Assembly (NCBI GenBank): GCA_017535105.1
Contig: JAFXUI010000005.1
Coordinates: forward strand, 60,107-124,106
Direction of reading: 5' to 3'
DNA length: 64,000 bases
DNA from: Alphaproteobacteria bacterium
GTDB lineage: Bacteria; Pseudomonadota; Alphaproteobacteria; Rs-D84
Part shown: one piece after another, positions 8,681-16,683 of the stretch
Layout of the letters: every line of letters starts with the position of its first letter
How positions within the stretch are numbered: position 1 is the stretch's first letter
The notes under the pieces: generated by a model
Database searches by the model: none
What the model was told of the DNA's origin: nothing
What the model saw: only the letters and a program-made list of their open reading frames with translations
Made by a program: the position numbers and the translations under genes

Positions 8681-9743
8681 TTATTGTTGCAACGATGCTA
8701 ACATAAAATCGTCCAAATCGCCGTCCAAAACCGCCGCAGAATCGGTCTTTTCAACATTTGTCCGAACGTCTTTGACCAATTGATATGGGTATAAAACATA
8801 ATTGCGAATCTGGCTGCCCCATTCAATTTTTTTCTGTAATGCTTTGGCGGCATTTTCTTCTTCTGCGCGCTTTTGCATTTCCAGTTCATACAGGCGTGAA
8901 CGCAACATTTTCATCGCCATATCTTTGTTTTGGAATTGGCTGCGTTCATTTTGACACGTCACAACAATTCCAGTTGGAATGTGCGTAATACGTACCGCGC
9001 TGTCGGTTTTGTTAACATGTTGACCGCCGGCACCGGACGAACGGTATGTATCAATGCGCAAATCTTTTTCGTTTATGTCAATTTGGATGGTATCGTCAAT
9101 GTCGGGCCACACATCAACCGATGCAAAACTGGTCTGGCGTTTACCATTTGCGTTATATGGCGAAATACGAACCAAGCGATGAACCCCAACTTCGTTTTTC
9201 AGCCAACCATATGCGCGCAACCCCGAAATACGATAAGTGACGTTTTTAATTCCTGCGGTATCGCCGATATGTTCTTCGACTGTTTCAATGGTAAACCCGT
9301 GACGTTCCGCCCAACGCGTGTACATACGCGCCAGCATTTCCGCCCAATCTTGTGCCTCTGTCCCGCCGGCACCGGCCTGGATAAACAAAAACGCACCGTC
9401 ATTGTCCGCCGGTTCATTGAACAGGGTGACAAATTTTGCGGTGTGTGCGGTTTGTGCCAACTTTTCAATCGCGGAAATAACATCCGTATCTTCGGGTGCA
9501 ATTTGGTACAGGTCGGCAAGGTTTTTATATTCCGACTCTAAATCTTTCAGTTCATTCAGTGATTTTTCAAGCGCAGATTTTTTCTGTAACAATGCGCGCG
9601 CATTGTCTGGATTATCCCATAAATTTGGATCGTTTGTTTGATTTTCTAGTGTGGCTATTTCAGCCGCCAATTTATCGGGGTCAAAGATACCCCCTTAACG
9701 CGCCGATGTCGTTTGCAATTTCTGATAAAATTTCATTTGGCAT
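8681..9743 (-). CDS. prfB: Peptide chain release factor 2, with programmed +1 frameshift
   Basis: RF2 ends translation at UGA and UAA. The gene is in two frames: 20 codons from ATG at 9743 to an in-frame TGA (9681-9683), then the +1 frame to 8681, giving about 353 residues. The main part holds GTEAQDW, the GGQ motif in RSSGAGGQHVNKTDSAVRI that triggers peptide release, and the codon-recognition domain with SPYNANGKRQTSFASV; SPF of classical RF2 appears here as SPY. A start three codons further up is also possible. RF2 senses its own level at the UGA: low RF2 favours the shift and raises synthesis. Confidence 0.95.
9680..9695 (-). promoter_or_regulatory. RF2 autoregulatory frameshift site
   Basis: On the minus strand AGGGGG-TAT-CTT-TGA-C: an internal Shine-Dalgarno three bases before the CTT slip codon and the in-frame TGA. 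This matches the classic prfB site exactly. Confidence 0.95.
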
Positions 9744-9816
9744 AACTGTCATAATTTTAATTTTACCAATTTGTTTTGCCAAATCAACAGATTTATAGAT
9801 TTCGTTAAATCTGTGT

Positions 9817-9845
9817 TTGCGTTCCTGTCCAATTTATGATAAAAT
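9817..9845 (+). promoter_or_regulatory. Promoter of the secreted protein gene
   Basis: TTGCGT (9817-9822), 17-base spacer, TAAAAT (9840-9845), followed by GAGAGGG as ribosome binding site. Confidence 0.55.
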
Positions 9846-9869
9846 CAAAGATAACGAGAGGGATATTTT

Positions 9870-11093
9870 ATGAAAAACCTATTTGCTGTATTTGCATTGT
9901 TTGGATTTATTACGTGTGACGGCGCATTGGCGGCGACCGGCGGTTCTGCGCGTGGGGTGTATACGCAAAACAATGTGACAACGGGCTTGCGCGGGAACCA
10001 GGGACTTGCCCAGGCATATAAAACAAATCAATTAAATACGTATTATATGGTGACACAGCCCGATGTCGATTCGGCTTGTCGTACACGTATTTTTAATTGT
10101 CTTTCTGACTATTGTGGTGATGTAACGGTTTTGCCGGGTCAACGTACCGGTCGTTGCCAATATGCCACCGAAAGCGAATTATACAATTACGCAATGTTGT
10201 GCCTGCAGAAAGATACATCTGTTTTGTTACCACAATACAGTGTGAATGGCCAATATTCTGCAAACGCAATGAATACGGCGGCGCGCCTGTGCCCGTCCTA
10301 TGTACAACAGGAAGTAATGTCATATCTGTCTATGGCAAATATGGCGGAACAATTATCAAAATCGCATTCTGATTTATGTTTACAACGTCGCCAAGAACTT
10401 GAGGCGGCAATGTCTTGCCATTCGGTTGCGTTGGCGTATGGAAACGAAACGTCCAGTATGTTGACATCACAATTGACCGATTACTGTGGCGCTGGTGTCC
10501 CGGGGGGCAGTGCGGAAATGGTAACCCGTTTTGCAAATGCTGGTAATGTTGGTGCAAATATTTGGGGCTGGGCGGAAAAAATTGTCAGTTTGAATTTGAA
10601 TAAAAAGGGTGCTGATTGGCAGGCGGCGGTTGATTCTGTGTTGGCGGGTTATACCAACCGTATGAATTTGGCATGTGGCGACAATATGCAAATAAACACT
10701 TCGTCCTATGCTGGTTCGTCTTCTTCGGAACCAACGGCATTACAGACCGCGGCGGCATTGGTGACGGGCGTTATGTTCCCGGCCGACAGTACCGAAAAAG
10801 AAAATCCGAACGAAGCATGGTCGGTGTATATGGATGTAACCACAATGTCTGAGATGTGGGATTATAACACCGCGTATCAAGTGGTCCAGGCGGCAATGTC
10901 AAACACCGCGACAACGCAAAACGCATTTTTGACAAGTGCACAAATCGATATGATGCAGGACGCATACATTCGTGGGACCAAGGTATTTATTATGCGCGAC
11001 AGTGGCCGTTGTTATATAATTCCGGTTCGTACAATGACGGGTGATGAATCTTCATTAATTTCACGATCGTTCGCAAATTGTATCAGTAAATAA
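9870..11093 (+). CDS. Secreted cysteine-containing protein of unknown function
   Basis: 407 residues with a Sec signal peptide (MKNLFAVFALFGFITCDGALAA). A Cys-rich core (SACRTRIFNCLSDYCGD, then GRCQYATESELYNYAMLCL) recalls GCRDAYATCMDQFCATANDKYRRC of the large protein at 52691-55093, so both may belong to one lineage-specific envelope family. Further Cys are paired in sequence (DLCLQRRQELEAAMSC, DYCGAG), fitting disulfides in the periplasm. The middle is Ser/Thr/Ala-rich with no enzyme motif I can name. It has its own promoter and terminator, so it is a single-gene unit. Structural or adhesive roles are possible but unproven. Confidence 0.75.
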   Translation: MKNLFAVFALFGFITCDGALAATGGSARGVYTQNNVTTGLRGNQGLAQAYKTNQLNTYYMVTQPDVDSACRTRIFNCLSDYCGDVTVLPGQRTGRCQYATESELYNYAMLCLQKDTSVLLPQYSVNGQYSANAMNTAARLCPSYVQQEVMSYLSMANMAEQLSKSHSDLCLQRRQELEAAMSCHSVALAYGNETSSMLTSQLTDYCGAGVPGGSAEMVTRFANAGNVGANIWGWAEKIVSLNLNKKGADWQAAVDSVLAGYTNRMNLACGDNMQINTSSYAGSSSSEPTALQTAAALVTGVMFPADSTEKENPNEAWSVYMDVTTMSEMWDYNTAYQVVQAAMSNTATTQNAFLTSAQIDMMQDAYIRGTKVFIMRDSGRCYIIPVRTMTGDESSLISRSFANCISK

Positions 11094-11096
11094 AAT

Positions 11097-11115
11097 AACC
11101 GCCTTTATGGCGGTT
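11097..11115 (+). terminator. Rho-independent terminator
   Basis: AACCGCC-TTTAT-GGCGGTT followed by TTATTTTA, right after the secreted protein gene. Confidence 0.8.
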
Positions 11116-11132
11116 TTATTTTACTTGTATTC

Positions 11133-11161
11133 TTGAAAGTTGGCATAAAGTTTGATATAAT
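11133..11161 (+). promoter_or_regulatory. Promoter giving a leaderless amidase mRNA
   Basis: TTGAAA (11133-11138), 17-base spacer, TATAAT (11156-11161). Transcription would begin near 11168, so the ATG at 11165 would be outside the mRNA and the ATG at 11171 would be within a few bases of the 5' end. Confidence 0.7.
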
Positions 11162-11170
11162 TTTATGCAA

Positions 11171-12331
11171 ATGAAGGTTACCAGACGTACACTTTTACAA
11201 ATGGGCGGAATTACTTTCGCCGTGGTGGGTTTTGTGCCGCGTATGGCGTTTGCGGCACGTAATGCGTTGCGTTCAATGCGTACGGGTGTGCAACCGGGTG
11301 AAAAAACGCGCCTTGTAATTGAAACGGCAAATCGTCCGTCATACTCATTATCATATCCCGAAAATCAGTTGGTTGTTGATATCGCAAATATGTCGGCTGA
11401 TTCTTCTGTTACCGCAAAATTGGCATCGGGCACATTGATTTCAGATGTTAAACAGGTGCAAGTGGACGACCATTTACACATTGTCGCGAATTTAAGAAAG
11501 CCGATTGCTCATTTGGATAAATCACAAATAATGTTGTTGGAACCAAATGGTGATAACGATTATCGATTGGTGTTGGACTTTACGGCGACGTCTGCGGAAA
11601 AGATTGCTTCGGCGGTGAAAACCGGTGAAAAGACCGAACAAAAAACGCCACAAAAGAAACACGTTATTATAATTGACCCCGGCCATGGGGGCAAGGATCC
11701 GGGCTGTATAGGTAAGGGCGGAACCCGCGAAAAAGATATTGTTTTATCGGTTGGTCGTAAGTTAAAGGCACGGTTAGATGAGGCTGGATTCAAAACATAC
11801 CTTACACGCGCGAACGATACATATATAACATTGGCGGGTCGTGCCGAATTTGCCGAAGCGCGCAAGGGTGATTTATTTATATCACTGCACGCCAACGCGA
11901 ACCCCAGCCGTTCGGTTAAGGGTTTTTCGATTTATACTTTGTCGGAAAAAGCATCGGACGAAGAGGCTAAAAAACTGGCTGAATCTGAAAATGCTGCCGA
12001 TAAAATTGGTGTTGATGGTTTTACCGAATTTGAACGTGATATTCGTGCGGCATTGTCATCATTACAACAGCATGCCGTTGCAGAAATGAGCGAGGAATAT
12101 GCCAATGGTTGTGCGCGCGCGTTCCGTGCGGCCAAGGTTGAAGCCCAAGCCGGCCCAAGCGTTCGTCACGCGCCTTTTGCAGTTTTGCGTTCAACGGTAC
12201 CAGGCGCATTGTTGGAATTGGGACATTTATCAAATGGCAGTGAAGAAAAATTATTAAAGACACCGGATCATCAAAACAAGTTGGTCGCCGCGATTGTCCG
12301 TTCAATTAAAAACTATAATTTTGATGTCTAA
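11171..12331 (+). CDS. N-acetylmuramoyl-L-alanine amidase (AmiC-type, Tat-exported)
   Basis: 386 residues. It cuts the amide bond between MurNAc and L-Ala of peptidoglycan, mainly at division. A twin-arginine signal (VTRRTLLQMGG, cleavage after AFA) comes first. An AMIN-like beta domain (about 35-130) with VQPGEKTRLVIET follows, then an Amidase_3 catalytic domain with zinc ligands His172 (DPGHGGKD), Glu187 (TREKD) and His240 (SLHANA) and the catalytic Glu349 (LLELGHLSN). The helix inserted around 270-310 may gate the active site, as known for AmiB/C that need EnvC/NlpD. The start at 11171 is favoured over 11165 by the promoter position; no ribosome binding site is present. Confidence 0.92.
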   Translation: MKVTRRTLLQMGGITFAVVGFVPRMAFAARNALRSMRTGVQPGEKTRLVIETANRPSYSLSYPENQLVVDIANMSADSSVTAKLASGTLISDVKQVQVDDHLHIVANLRKPIAHLDKSQIMLLEPNGDNDYRLVLDFTATSAEKIASAVKTGEKTEQKTPQKKHVIIIDPGHGGKDPGCIGKGGTREKDIVLSVGRKLKARLDEAGFKTYLTRANDTYITLAGRAEFAEARKGDLFISLHANANPSRSVKGFSIYTLSEKASDEEAKKLAESENAADKIGVDGFTEFERDIRAALSSLQQHAVAEMSEEYANGCARAFRAAKVEAQAGPSVRHAPFAVLRSTVPGALLELGHLSNGSEEKLLKTPDHQNKLVAAIVRSIKNYNFDV

Positions 12332-12340
12332 GGGTTCGTT

Positions 12341-13171
12341 ATGGATAAAAATATAACCAATCGTGTTCATCAGGGAATTAAGGGAACTCCGTATCGTTCG
12401 TACGGTGAAGATATACCCGAAAACGCAAAAAATTTAATGGACTTTTTGGCAAACAAATACGGCTTTTACGACATAACTTTTATTACTGCACGTGTGTATA
12501 ATTTGTTCCTTTTGGCGATGGATAAAAACGACCGTATGTTGTTTATTAAAAGTGGTCGCCACCCCGAACTTTACCGCAATGAATACGTTATGGGGCGCGC
12601 GTTGTGGAAATTGGATAACAAACATTTCCTGGAACCATTATATTATTCCGACAGTGGTAAGTTTTTCTTTTTCGCAAATGAAATTATGAATGGCACATCA
12701 TTGCAAGTCTTGTTCGATAACGGCAAATTGCGCGAAATGTCGCCGGCGAAAAAAATGACTCTGGTACGCGATTTATACAAAATCTTTCAAGCCCTTAAAA
12801 AATCAGACGTTGTGCATCGTGATATTCGCCCCGATAATTTTGCGGTAATCGGCAGGCATTTGGTGCTGATTGATTTTCAGTTGGCGGTATCAAAATCAAA
12901 TTATACGGAACTGGAATCTATGTCGGTGGGGCGTTTGCGGGGTTTGGGAACGCGCAAATATCGTTATAAGACGTGGCAGTGGGATGATTCATATTCATTA
13001 CTTCAATGCCTTAAATTCATTGGCTGTCCGGCACCCGAATATCGCGCGGAATATAATAAAATCGCACACGACATAAAGTCGTATATCGGACATGACGTTA
13101 TAAAATCATCAAAGCATGAGGGCGCACTTCATCGCTTGTTCCGCCATTTAACCAAAAAGCACAAAAAATAA
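12341..13171 (+). CDS. Kinase-fold protein (protein-kinase-like / LPS-kinase-like)
   Basis: 276 residues with a eukaryotic-type kinase fold. FIKSGRHPELYRNEYVMGRAL gives the ATP-binding Lys and helix C Glu, NEIMNGTSL the hinge, and VVHRDIRPDNFAV the catalytic loop (His159, Asp161, Asn at +5). LIDFQLAV replaces the DFG of the metal site with DFQ (Asp178). Catalytic residues are kept, so it may phosphorylate a protein or a small molecule such as a sugar of lipopolysaccharide. The C-terminus is His/Lys-rich. It follows the amidase by nine bases, suggesting one transcript and perhaps an envelope role (inference). The substrate is not deducible. Confidence 0.75.
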   Translation: MDKNITNRVHQGIKGTPYRSYGEDIPENAKNLMDFLANKYGFYDITFITARVYNLFLLAMDKNDRMLFIKSGRHPELYRNEYVMGRALWKLDNKHFLEPLYYSDSGKFFFFANEIMNGTSLQVLFDNGKLREMSPAKKMTLVRDLYKIFQALKKSDVVHRDIRPDNFAVIGRHLVLIDFQLAVSKSNYTELESMSVGRLRGLGTRKYRYKTWQWDDSYSLLQCLKFIGCPAPEYRAEYNKIAHDIKSYIGHDVIKSSKHEGALHRLFRHLTKKHKK

Positions 13172-13178
13172 TTTACCC

Positions 13179-13206
13179 TTGAAAAGACAAACGCTTTGTG
13201 TATAAT
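13179..13206 (+). promoter_or_regulatory. tRNA-Ser(CGA) promoter
   Basis: TTGAAA (13179-13184), 16-base spacer, perfect TATAAT (13201-13206), 14 bases before the tRNA. Confidence 0.75.
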
Positions 13207-13220
13207 ACACCAACGTTTTC

Positions 13221-13311
13221 GGAGATGTGGCAGAGCTGGTTGAATGCGCGCGACTCGAAATCGCGTATACAGGAAACTGTATCGGGGGTTCGAACCCCTC
13301 CATCTCCGCCA
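13221..13311 (+). tRNA. tRNA-Ser (anticodon CGA)
   Basis: 91 bases with acceptor GGAGATG/CATCTCC, anticodon loop CTCGAAA (CGA, codon UCG), the long variable arm of serine tRNAs (TATACAGGAAACTGTAT) and T arm GGGGG-TTCGAAC-CCCTC. CCA is encoded. Confidence 0.95.
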
Positions 13312-13320
13312 GATATAATT

Positions 13321-13662
13321 ATGAAAACCTTCAATGAACAAGTTTATGATATTGTTGCAAAAATCCCGGCGGGTCGTGTAATGACATTCGGGCAAATTGC
13401 GCGTATGATTGGGCGTCCGCGTATGGCACGTTTTGTGGGGTTTGCGTCTAATAATAAAAGCAGTTGGCATCTGCCGTGGCATCGTGTCGTGTTCAAGGAT
13501 GGGCGTTTAATACCCGGCTATGAACAGCAACAGTATAACGATTTGCGTGCCGAAGGTGTTAAATTTAACCCTGATAAAACTGTGAATTTGGCGGAATGTC
13601 AGTGGGATGAAAAACGTGATGGTGTGCCAATGGACATTCGTGATTTACCAATAGTTTTTTAA
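13321..13662 (+). CDS. Alkyltransferase-like (ATL) DNA-repair protein
   Basis: 113 residues matching the DNA-binding domain of O6-methylguanine-DNA methyltransferases: VYDIVAKIPAGRVMTFGQIARMIGRPRMARFVGFA has the helix-turn-helix and the arginine finger region. In place of the PCHRV active-site loop it has PWHRVV, with Trp where the methyl-accepting Cys would be. That swap marks ATL proteins, which bind O6-alkylguanine without repairing it and recruit nucleotide excision repair. The start is nine bases after the tRNA-Ser 3' end; the longer frame reads through the tRNA. No ribosome binding site is present, so tRNA processing would leave a nearly leaderless mRNA. Confidence 0.88.
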   Translation: MKTFNEQVYDIVAKIPAGRVMTFGQIARMIGRPRMARFVGFASNNKSSWHLPWHRVVFKDGRLIPGYEQQQYNDLRAEGVKFNPDKTVNLAECQWDEKRDGVPMDIRDLPIVF

Positions 13663-13679
13663 GTAAAAATATATTTTTC

Positions 13680-13708
13680 TTGATAAAAAAGCCATTTCGG
13701 GCAATAAT
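13680..13708 (+). promoter_or_regulatory. ihfB-accDA promoter
   Basis: TTGATA (13680-13685), 17-base spacer, AATAAT (13703-13708); AGGAG lies nine bases before the ihfB ATG. Confidence 0.5.
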
Positions 13709-13740
13709 ATAGCCATAAAACACAATAGGAGATATGTACA

Positions 13741-14019
13741 ATGAAACGTTCTGACATTATACGGTCAATTCAGGTTAAGTTTAACAATATGCGCGGTACT
13801 GACGCGGCGGCGATTGTCGATACAATTTCCGACAATATGGCGGAAGCGGTCGCGGCGGGCAATCGTATTGAGGTTCGCGGTTTTGGCACTTTCCAGCCAC
13901 GTAAACGTGCAACCAAGGTGGGCTATAACCCCAGTACCGGTCAGCCAATGTATTTGCCGGCCAGCACGACTATATTATTCAAGCCAAGTCGTGAACTGAC
14001 CAAGAAAATGAATGGATAA
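13741..14019 (+). CDS. ihfB: Integration host factor beta subunit (HU/IHF family)
   Basis: 92 residues, the normal length. IHF bends DNA sharply in recombination, replication and transcription complexes. The family shape is clear: two helices (DIIRSIQVKFNN; AAIVDTISDNMAEAVAAG), then NRIEVRGFGTFQPRKRATKVGYNPSTGQPM, the beta arm with its conserved NP that intercalates DNA, and FKPSRELTKKMN. RIEVRGFG favours IhfB over HU. It is followed six bases later by accDA and probably cotranscribed. The alpha subunit is not in the window. Confidence 0.88.
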   Translation: MKRSDIIRSIQVKFNNMRGTDAAAIVDTISDNMAEAVAAGNRIEVRGFGTFQPRKRATKVGYNPSTGQPMYLPASTTILFKPSRELTKKMNG

Positions 14020-14024
14020 TTAAA

Positions 14025-15779
14025 ATGTTTTTCGGTAAAAAATCGGGTATAAAAAACGATAATCGCGATAAGTATGAACGCGTTCGCCGTTTGATGTGGA
14101 TAAAGTGCGAATCGTGCGGGCGATTGGTTTTTTATAAAGATTACAAAGATAATTTATACATCTGTCCGCGCTGTAATCATGCGTTTATGATGAATCCAAA
14201 ACAGCGTTTCGATTTGCTGTTTGATAACAATGGGTGGAACAAGTTGGAAATGCCGATGGTTTCCGATGACCCACTGGAATTTGTGGACAGAATGCCATAT
14301 TCTGAACGATTGGAAGAGGCGCGTGCCGACACCGGCGCAAATGACGCGGTTGTTGCCGCAGACGGTGTAATTGGTGGCGTACCCGCAACGGTTTGCGTGT
14401 TAAATGGGTTCTTTATGATGGGGTCAATGGGACGCGCGGCGGGTGACGGCATTATCGCCAGTATGGAACACGCAATTGAATTAAAACAGCCGTTTATTAT
14501 GGTCACGTCCAGTGGTGGCGCGCGTATGCAAGAAAATATTTTGTCGTTGATGCAAATGGCGCGTACTACGGCGGCGGTGAACAAATTACACGAAAACAAG
14601 ATTCCATATATCGTATTACTGACCGACCCAACGTTCGGCGGTGTAACGGCATCTTTTGCGATGTTGGGCGATATTCATATTGCGGAATCTGGCGCACGAA
14701 TCGGGTTTGCAGGGCGCCGTGTTATTGAACAAAATATTCGTGAAAAATTGCCGTCTAATTTCCAAACGGCTGAATATTTGTACGATCATGGCATGGTTGA
14801 TATGGTCGTGTCACGTGCCGATTTACACGATAAATTGGCGGACGTATTGGCTGTTTTAACCAAACAACCACGTGAACCAAAGCCAATTTCAATCACAACA
14901 CCGAAATATGAATCATCGAAAAAGATTCGCGGTATGGGCGAAAATGAATCGTATGACAAGGTTTTACTGGCGCGTCATGAAAACCGTCCGCACTTTTTGG
15001 ACTATATCAACGGCATTGTTGATGGTTGGACATATTTGGCGGGGGACCGTTTATATGGTGAAGATCCAGCCATGGGGTCGGGTATTGGCTATTGGCGCGG
15101 TATTCCGGCGGTGATAATTGGGCAAGAGCAGGGTCGCACCATTGAAACACGACAAAAACATCGCTTTGGTATGCCAAATCCAGACGGCTATCGTAAGGCA
15201 CAACGTATGATGCAATTGGCAGAACGTTTTGATTTGCCACTGATATCGCTGTTTGATACGGCGGGCGCGTTTGCGGGTCGTGAGGGCGAAGAACGTGGTC
15301 AGTCCCAGGCAATTGCGTCGACAATATCAATGGGTCTGCGCGTAAAAACGCCATATGTCGCCGTAAATGTGGGCCAGGGCGGTTCGGGCGGTGCAATCGC
15401 GATTGGTACTGGCGACCGTATTTTGATGCTTGAAAACGCGATTTATTCGGTAATTGCACCGGAATCTTGTGCTTCTATATTATGGAAAGATAATAAGTTC
15501 AAGGCAATCGCGTCGGCGGCAATGAAACTGACGGCGCGCGATATGTCGGAAATGAACGTGATTGATAAAATCATTGTTGAACCATCGGGTGGGGCACATA
15601 AAGATTGGCAAACGACAATGGAAATGTTGGCATCATCGGTTGTGGAACAATTGAAAGAATTGGAAACAATACCGGTGGACGAATTGCCGGCACGCAGGGC
15701 GGAAAAGTTCTTTGCGATGACGCGTGACGTTGAAATATTCCGACCGTCCATTGAACAATCTGCCGAAGAGCATGAATAA
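14025..15779 (+). CDS. accDA: Fused acetyl-CoA carboxylase carboxyltransferase (AccD-AccA in one chain)
   Basis: 584 residues combining both carboxyltransferase subunits that move CO2 from biotin to acetyl-CoA to make malonyl-CoA. The first half is AccD: a zinc ribbon with Cys28, Cys31, Cys47 and Cys50, then GGVPATVCVLNGFFMMGSMG and TSSGGARMQENILSLMQMA. The second half (from about residue 300) is AccA: the RPHFLDYINGIVDGW start, FGMPNPDGYRKAQRMM, FDTAGAFAGREGEERGQSQAIA and VGQGGSGGAIAIG. In most proteobacteria these are separate genes of about 290 and 320 residues. No stop or frame change occurs at the junction, so this is a true fusion. The biotin carboxylase genes are elsewhere. Confidence 0.93.
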   Translation: MFFGKKSGIKNDNRDKYERVRRLMWIKCESCGRLVFYKDYKDNLYICPRCNHAFMMNPKQRFDLLFDNNGWNKLEMPMVSDDPLEFVDRMPYSERLEEARADTGANDAVVAADGVIGGVPATVCVLNGFFMMGSMGRAAGDGIIASMEHAIELKQPFIMVTSSGGARMQENILSLMQMARTTAAVNKLHENKIPYIVLLTDPTFGGVTASFAMLGDIHIAESGARIGFAGRRVIEQNIREKLPSNFQTAEYLYDHGMVDMVVSRADLHDKLADVLAVLTKQPREPKPISITTPKYESSKKIRGMGENESYDKVLLARHENRPHFLDYINGIVDGWTYLAGDRLYGEDPAMGSGIGYWRGIPAVIIGQEQGRTIETRQKHRFGMPNPDGYRKAQRMMQLAERFDLPLISLFDTAGAFAGREGEERGQSQAIASTISMGLRVKTPYVAVNVGQGGSGGAIAIGTGDRILMLENAIYSVIAPESCASILWKDNKFKAIASAAMKLTARDMSEMNVIDKIIVEPSGGAHKDWQTTMEMLASSVVEQLKELETIPVDELPARRAEKFFAMTRDVEIFRPSIEQSAEEHE

Positions 15780-15783
15780 AATT

Positions 15784-15806
15784 AAAACCGCCAATTTGGC
15801 GGTTTA
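15784..15806. terminator. Terminator between accDA and tRNA-Ser(GCT)
   Basis: AAACCGCCAA / TTGGCGGTTT hairpin followed by AATTTT on the plus strand; the minus strand also has a T run, so it can serve the convergent tRNA. Confidence 0.8.
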
Positions 15807-15812
15807 ATTTTG

Positions 15813-15900
15813 TGGCGGAGCGTATAGGACTCGAACCTATGGACCGCTATTCACGGTCACGGATTAGCAATCCGCTGCATTACCACTCTGCCAACGCTCC
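15813..15900 (-). tRNA. tRNA-Ser (anticodon GCT)
   Basis: 88 bases: acceptor GGAGCGT/ACGCTCC, anticodon arm GGATT-GCT-AATCC reading AGC/AGU, a long variable arm (GACCGTGAATAGCGGTC), T loop TTCGAGT, and encoded CCA. Confidence 0.95.
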
Positions 15901-15912
15901 GAATGTTTTGGT

Positions 15913-15941
15913 ATTATATATAAAGCATTTTTCAATTGCAA
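15913..15941 (-). promoter_or_regulatory. tRNA-Ser(GCT) promoter
   Basis: On the minus strand TTGCAA (15936-15941), 17-base spacer, perfect TATAAT (15913-15918), 12 bases before the tRNA. A decayed copy of this region lies near 16566-16590 as part of the local duplication. Confidence 0.75.
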
Positions 15942-15956
15942 GTATGAAAAGTAAAA

Positions 15957-15985
15957 AACGGCATAACCTTTATTTTATAACCGTT
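15957..15985 (+). promoter_or_regulatory. Conserved imperfect palindrome upstream of duplicated gene 1
   Basis: AACGG-C-ATAA-N8-TTAT-AA-CCGTT, immediately upstream of the -35. The same element lies at 16605-16633 before the second copy. It could be an operator or a hairpin; nothing decides which. Confidence 0.4.
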
Positions 15986-15986
15986 A

Positions 15987-16014
15987 TTGACATAAAAATA
16001 TTTTGTATTACAGT
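15987..16014 (+). promoter_or_regulatory. Promoter of duplicated gene 1
   Basis: Consensus TTGACA (15987-15992), 16-base spacer, weak -10 TACAGT (16009-16014). Confidence 0.45.
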
Positions 16015-16037
16015 TCTTTTTACAAAAAAGAGCAATA

Positions 16038-16520
16038 ATGTATTACAAAATAATTACAACTGTATCGTGGTTTGCAAAGACATTTGAAGGTGTGGATGTG
16101 TTGGATATTCCATACGGTACTGTATTTACTGCGCCCGATGCATGTAAGTATAAACCAGACGATTCTCGAATTTTGTTGAATAAAAATTGTTTTCATTTTG
16201 CCGAAGGTGTTTTGGATACAATGTTGTGGCATACGCGGCTTACCCACTTTAAGAAAGATGTTCAATTATATGCGATTGAACCGCTTGGTGTGGTTACCAA
16301 GGCACGATGTCGGGACGGTATTGGTATTTACCAGTGTGGTGCAGAAAAAATCAAGATTTTGGACAGACCAAATATTGATGAAATGTACGAAATCGCAATC
16401 AAAGAATATGAAGCAAATCGCGACAGATATAAAAACTTTGATATAGATTTAGATTCGTGGAAAAAACATGAAACAACCGCATTTTTCACATACGTTCGTT
16501 ATTTTGCCAAATCATTATAG
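16038..16520 (+). CDS. Unknown protein, duplicated gene copy 1
   Basis: 160 residues, predicted soluble, no named family that I can defend. It begins MYYKIITTVSWFAKTFEGVDVLDIPYGTVFTAP and holds KNCFHFAEGVLDTMLWHT, then YAIEPLGVV, YQCGAEKIKIL and a helical tail IKEYEANRDRYKNF. The layout (an 'f-H-F-a' block, then 'a-I-E-P-l' and 'a-e-K-I-k-I-L') resembles small single-domain proteins found near phage or toxin genes, but this is a loose impression. About 65 % of residues match copy 2 by eye. The ribosome binding site (AGAGCAAT) is weak. Confidence 0.7.
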   Translation: MYYKIITTVSWFAKTFEGVDVLDIPYGTVFTAPDACKYKPDDSRILLNKNCFHFAEGVLDTMLWHTRLTHFKKDVQLYAIEPLGVVTKARCRDGIGIYQCGAEKIKILDRPNIDEMYEIAIKEYEANRDRYKNFDIDLDSWKKHETTAFFTYVRYFAKSL

Positions 16521-16634
16521 TGCACAACGTTTTTGTTTTGACTTTTCATGATGAAATTGGCGTCATATAGAAAGCAATTTTCAAATGCAAGTATGAAAAA
16601 CAAAAACGGCATAACCTTTATTTTATAACCGTTA

Positions 16635-16662
16635 TTGACATAAAAGTATTTTGTATTATGAT
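16635..16662 (+). promoter_or_regulatory. Promoter of duplicated gene 2
   Basis: Consensus TTGACA (16635-16640), 16-base spacer, TATGAT (16657-16662). The -10 is better than that of copy 1, so this copy may be the more strongly expressed. Confidence 0.55.
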
Positions 16663-16683
16663 GTTCTATAACAAAGGGCAAAA

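Noticed and set aside
9670..9672. TTG as the RF2 start
   Set aside because: The +1 frameshift site at 9680-9695 and the upstream 20-codon frame show the real start at 9743.
13129..13482. 117-residue minus-strand ORF
   Set aside because: It is antisense to tRNA-Ser(CGA), the kinase end and the ATL gene.
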